The notes beneath the pieces are model-generated. The model ran no database searches and was not told where the DNA came from. It worked only from the letters and a program-made list of their open reading frames with translations. Of a DNA stretch of 64,000 bases, positions 60,906 through 64,000 are shown one piece after another. Numbering within the stretch: the first letter of the stretch is position 1; every line of letters starts with the position of its first letter. The stretch comes from Geobacter sp. AOG2. GTDB lineage: Bacteria; Desulfobacterota; Desulfuromonadia; Geobacterales; Pseudopelobacteraceae. The translations under genes were made by a program, and so were the position numbers. The stretch lies in assembly GCF_019972295.1 (NCBI RefSeq), contig NZ_BLJA01000001.1, positions 3,441,574 to 3,505,573 on the forward strand, read 5' to 3'.

Positions 60906-62069
60906 ATGTCCGACATGACTCCATCGACGACGCGACGGAACATTATGATCGTGGCGGGCGAAGCCTCCGGCGACATCTACGGTGCCGATCTGGCCCGGGA
61001 AGCGCTCAAGCTGGACCCGTCGCTGCGTTTCTTCGGCATCGGCGGCGCGCGCATGCGCGAGGCGGGGGTCGAAACCCTGGTGGATTCGGCCGATATGGCC
61101 GTGGTAGGCCTTGTGGAGGTGCTCAAGCATTTCGACGTCATCTCGGGAGCCTTCCTCAAACTCAAACGCATCCTGACTTCCGACCGCCCGGACTTGCTGA
61201 TCCTGATCGACTACCCCGGATTCAACCTGCGCCTGGCCAAGGCGGCCCGCAAGGCCGGGGTAAGGGTGCTGTACTACATCAGCCCCCAGATCTGGGCCTG
61301 GCGCCAGGGGCGGGTCAGAAAGATCGCCCGGCTGGTGGATCACATGGCGGTGATCCTCCCCTTTGAAGCGCCTTTTTACGAGCGTGCCGGCGTGCCGGTG
61401 TCGTTTGTGGGGCATCCCATGATCGACCTGGTCAAGGTTGCCGCCGGGCGGGACGAGGCGGCCACCGGCTTCGGGCTGGACCCCGGCCGCAGGATCGTCG
61501 GGCTCTTCCCCGGCAGTCGCAGGAACGAGATCGAACGCCTCCTGCCGGTGATCATCGACGCCGCCGTCCTGCTGAAAAAGCGTTTCCCCGACGTCCAGTT
61601 CGTGCTGCCCCTGGCATCCACGTTGCGCGATGAGGACATAACCCCGCAACTTGCGGCGGCAGGGCTTGAGGTCGTCATCACCCGCGAACGGATTCACAAC
61701 CTGATCCGGGCCAGCGATGCCGTCATCTCCGTTTCGGGCACCGTCACCCTGGAAATTGCCCTGGTCGGTACGCCCATGGTCATCATCTACAAGCTCTCGC
61801 CCCTCACCTACCAACTGGCAAAACGCCTGGTGAAGGTGGACAATATCGGACTTTGCAATATCGTCGCCGGGAAAACCGTCGTCAGGGAACTCATTCAGGA
61901 AGAGGCCAATCCCGCCAGGATCGCGGACGAGATAGGTTTGATCCTGACGGATGCGGGGTACGCGGGGACAATCAGGGAAGAATTGGCGGCCGTACGGGAG
62001 AGGTTAGGCGGTGGCGGCGCCTCCGCGAATGTGGCACGACTGATACTGGCAACAATGGACAATCAATGA
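60906..62069 (+). CDS. lpxB: Lipid A disaccharide synthase LpxB
   Basis: 387 aa GT19 glycosyltransferase. MIVAGEASGDIYGADLARE at the start, ISPQIWAWRQGRVRKI, and GSRRNEIERLLP are family hallmarks, with SVSGTVTLEIALVGTPMV near the C-terminus. It joins UDP-diacyl sugar and lipid X. The start is either ATG 60906 or GTG 60897; the AAGGG upstream fits neither perfectly. No LpxH or LpxI gene is seen between lpxA and lpxB. It overlaps msbA by 4 nt. Confidence 0.95.
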   Translation: MSDMTPSTTRRNIMIVAGEASGDIYGADLAREALKLDPSLRFFGIGGARMREAGVETLVDSADMAVVGLVEVLKHFDVISGAFLKLKRILTSDRPDLLILIDYPGFNLRLAKAARKAGVRVLYYISPQIWAWRQGRVRKIARLVDHMAVILPFEAPFYERAGVPVSFVGHPMIDLVKVAAGRDEAATGFGLDPGRRIVGLFPGSRRNEIERLLPVIIDAAVLLKKRFPDVQFVLPLASTLRDEDITPQLAAAGLEVVITRERIHNLIRASDAVISVSGTVTLEIALVGTPMVIIYKLSPLTYQLAKRLVKVDNIGLCNIVAGKTVVRELIQEEANPARIADEIGLILTDAGYAGTIREELAAVRERLGGGGASANVARLILATMDNQ

Positions 62070-63817
62070 AATCAACACTGTTTCGCACGCTCGGTTTTTT
62101 CAGGCCCTATTGGAGGCTTTTGGTAATCTCAGCGCTCTGCTCGGCAATCGTGGGGGGCATGGACGGTGCCTTCGCCTATCTGGTCGAGCCGGTTCTGAAG
62201 AAAATCTTCGCCGGCAAGGATACCGGCATCTTCCTGCTCGTTCCCGTGGGGATCATCGTTCTGTTCGTCGTCAGGGGGTTGGCCCGCTTTACCTACGATA
62301 CCACCATCAAGCTGGCCGGCCAGAAGGCGATCCAGGACATCCGCAATTCCCTCTACGCCGCCACGATGCGCCAGGATATGGCATTTTACAACCGTCAAGC
62401 TACCGGCGAGCTGATGTCGCGCATGACCAACGACATCGCCCAGATGCAGGAGGGGATTGGCCAGGTGGTCACCGGACTGTTCCGCGATATGATCTCGGCC
62501 GTTTCGCTGCTGGGGGTGGTCTTTTACCGTAACTGGGAACTGGCCGTCATCTCGTTCGTGGTAATTCCGGCCACGGCCTACCCTGCCCAGTTGATCGGCA
62601 AAAAGATCAAGAACGCCTCCGGACGCAGCCTCAATGTCATGGGTGGCCTGACGTCCATCCTCCAGGAGACCTTCTCCGGCGTCAAGGTCATCAAGGCGTT
62701 TGGCCTGGAAGATCGCACCATCGCCCGCTTCCACGCGACCAACCTGGAGTTCTTCCGCCAGATCCGTCGCTACATAAAGTACGAGTCCCTGGCCATGCCG
62801 GTCTCCGAGGCCATTATCTCTCTGGGGGTGGCCGGCGTGATCTACTTCGGCGGCAACCAGGTCATGTCGGGCCGCATGACCGCCTCGGAATTCTTTTCGT
62901 TCATCGCCGCCATGGTCATGATGTTCACGCCGATCAAAAAACTGCAGGGATCGTACAATGTGGTTCAGCGCTCGGCCGGCGCCGCGGAGCGCGTATTCGA
63001 TCTCTTGGACGAGCGACGGGCCATCGTCGATCGTCCCGGAGCGGTGGACATCGGCCGTTCGTCCGGGCAGGTCGAGTTTCGCCATGTCTCCTTCAGTTAC
63101 GGCGGTGAGCCGGTCCTTCAGGATGTTTCCCTGACCGCCGAAAGCAACCGTATGGTCGCCCTCGTGGGGCCGTCGGGAGGCGGGAAGTCCACCCTGGTCT
63201 CCCTGATCTCCCGTTTCTACGACGTAAGCGAAGGTGCCGTCTTTATCGACGGCCGCGACATCCGCGATGTAACCATATCATCCCTGGTATCCCAAATCGC
63301 GCTGGTCGATCAGGAAACCACCCTGTTCAACGAGAGCATCGCCAACAACATCCGTTACGGGAAACCGGGCGCCACCCTGGAAGAGGTGGTGGAGGCTGCC
63401 AAGGCCGCCTTTGCCCATGATTTCATCCAGCAGTTGCCCGACGGGTACGACACCAACATCGGAGACCGGGGGCTGCGCCTGTCCGGGGGACAGCGCCAGC
63501 GCATCTGCATCGCCAGGGCGCTTCTCAAGAATGCGCCGATCCTGATACTGGACGAGGCCACCAGCGCCCTGGACACGGAAAGCGAACAGATGGTGCAAAA
63601 GGCCCTGGACAACCTGATGATCAACCGTACCACTTTTGTCATCGCCCACCGCCTCTCCACCGTGTTGCATGCCGACACCATCATCGTTCTTGAAAATGGT
63701 CGTATCGTGGAACGAGGCTCCCATGACGACCTGCTGAAGAACAGCAGTCTCTACAGCAGGCTTCACTCGCTGCAATTCAGCGACCGTAACGCCGGTGCCC
63801 CCGTTAACGAGCCATGA
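62066..63817 (+). CDS. msbA: Lipid A flippase MsbA (ABC transporter)
   Basis: 583 aa fused TMD-NBD half-transporter. Six TM helices occupy about 1-310. The NBD has Walker A GPSGGGKST, Q loop in QIALVDQETTLF, signature LSGGQRQR, Walker B ILILDEATSALD and H loop in VIAHRLST. It flips lipid A-core across the inner membrane. It starts at ATG 62066 overlapping lpxB and is followed by an acyltransferase with the same ATGA overlap. Confidence 0.94.
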   Translation: MKSTLFRTLGFFRPYWRLLVISALCSAIVGGMDGAFAYLVEPVLKKIFAGKDTGIFLLVPVGIIVLFVVRGLARFTYDTTIKLAGQKAIQDIRNSLYAATMRQDMAFYNRQATGELMSRMTNDIAQMQEGIGQVVTGLFRDMISAVSLLGVVFYRNWELAVISFVVIPATAYPAQLIGKKIKNASGRSLNVMGGLTSILQETFSGVKVIKAFGLEDRTIARFHATNLEFFRQIRRYIKYESLAMPVSEAIISLGVAGVIYFGGNQVMSGRMTASEFFSFIAAMVMMFTPIKKLQGSYNVVQRSAGAAERVFDLLDERRAIVDRPGAVDIGRSSGQVEFRHVSFSYGGEPVLQDVSLTAESNRMVALVGPSGGGKSTLVSLISRFYDVSEGAVFIDGRDIRDVTISSLVSQIALVDQETTLFNESIANNIRYGKPGATLEEVVEAAKAAFAHDFIQQLPDGYDTNIGDRGLRLSGGQRQRICIARALLKNAPILILDEATSALDTESEQMVQKALDNLMINRTTFVIAHRLSTVLHADTIIVLENGRIVERGSHDDLLKNSSLYSRLHSLQFSDRNAGAPVNEP

Positions 63818-64000
63818 AACGCCTTTTCTGGTCAGTCCAGACAGCCCTGTTCTATCTTTTTACCCTGGCTGCGGCAGCTATCCCGGGGAGTCTCATTCCT
63901 CCGGCCGGAAAAGCGATCGGCGGCCTCATGGCCCTGTTTCTGCGCAAACGGCGCGGCATCGCCGTCGATAACATTCGCCGGGCGCTTCCGTTCATGACAA
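63814..64000 (+). CDS. Lipid A late acyltransferase (LpxL/HtrB family), 5' part only
   Basis: The first 62 codons are in the window. An N-terminal TM (FWSVQTALFYLFTLAAAAIP) is followed by RRGIAVDNIRRALP, a typical LpxL/HtrB pattern before the HxxxxD active site. It would add a secondary acyl chain to lipid A. Its ATG overlaps the msbA stop. Confidence 0.85.
   Translation, partial: MKRLFWSVQTALFYLFTLAAAAIPGSLIPPAGKAIGGLMALFLRKRRGIAVDNIRRALPFMT

Noticed and set aside
59514-61814. 766-codon minus-strand frame
   Set aside because: Shadow across gnnA, gnnB and lpxB; it spans gene boundaries and has no domain.
1-64000. CRISPR arrays, tRNA/rRNA genes, prophage or integrase
   Set aside because: No regularly spaced direct repeats of CRISPR size, no cloverleaf or rRNA-like stretch and no integrase or phage structural gene was recognised by eye. 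The only tandem array is the 9-bp repeat at 19608.

Overview
The window reads as chromosomal DNA of a GC-rich, Gram-negative, anaerobic deltaproteobacterium, most likely Desulfuromonadales/Geobacteraceae. This is an inference from gene content: an HdrABC heterodisulfide-reductase-type module, a ResB/CcsB (system II) cytochrome c biogenesis pair, small ferritin-like proteins, an lpxA-gnnA-gnnB-lpxB lipid A cluster, and dense operons joined by 4-nt ATGA overlaps. No rRNA, tRNA, CRISPR array, integrase or transposase gene was seen. Coordinates come from reading the sequence and the reading frames; no database search was run.

Layout. 1-3507 (minus): hdrC-hdrB-hdrA, with hdrA running off the left edge. 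3789-11292 (plus): a phosphate regulon, phoB-phoR, pstS, pstC-pstA-pstB and phoU. Three Pho boxes, each two half-sites 11 nt apart, lie before phoB, pstS and pstC. 11438-15270: an AT-rich accessory patch with a small membrane protein, a 552-aa protein ending in a HEPN-type RNxxxH motif, a VapBC-like pair and a HigBA pair with its own operator. 15268-19608: an uncharacterised radical SAM protein, NhaA, a polysaccharide deacetylase and a glutamine amidotransferase, followed by a 9-bp tandem repeat. 19795-32972: SppA, a GerMN lipoprotein, a Met/His-rich periplasmic protein, a CusABC-type Cu/Ag efflux system, a sensor kinase with an NtrC-type regulator, an HMA-domain protein and a Cys-rich exported protein. 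33111-38472 (plus): resB-ccsB, then a yybP-ykoY (Mn2+) riboswitch in front of htpX, a ribbon-helix-helix gene and terC, then a CDF metal exporter. 38719-47076: stress and housekeeping genes (ferritin-like proteins, ferredoxin, Bcp, YceI, purine permease, hpt, prmC, cyclophilin). 47251-64000 (plus): RNase E/G, lysS, the Lol transporter, bamA, skp, lpxD, fabZ, lpxA, gnnA, gnnB, lpxB, msbA and an LpxL-type acyltransferase cut by the right edge, which together build the outer membrane.

How the parts work together. The metal section looks like one regulon. Near-identical sigma-54-like promoters (TGGCAT-N5-TTGAAAC) precede cusC and the HMA gene. Each has, about 84 or 94 bp further upstream, the same GAATAT-N16/17-ATATTC palindrome, which is a good candidate enhancer for the adjacent NtrC-type regulator. 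In the envelope section, gnnA and gnnB between lpxA and lpxB predict a lipid A built on diamino-glucosamine with amide-linked acyl chains.

Several dispersed non-coding repeats lie between co-directional genes: three copies of a 119-bp element with terminal inverted repeats, five long hairpin elements of the CCACAGAGACACGGAG type, and some single-copy candidates.
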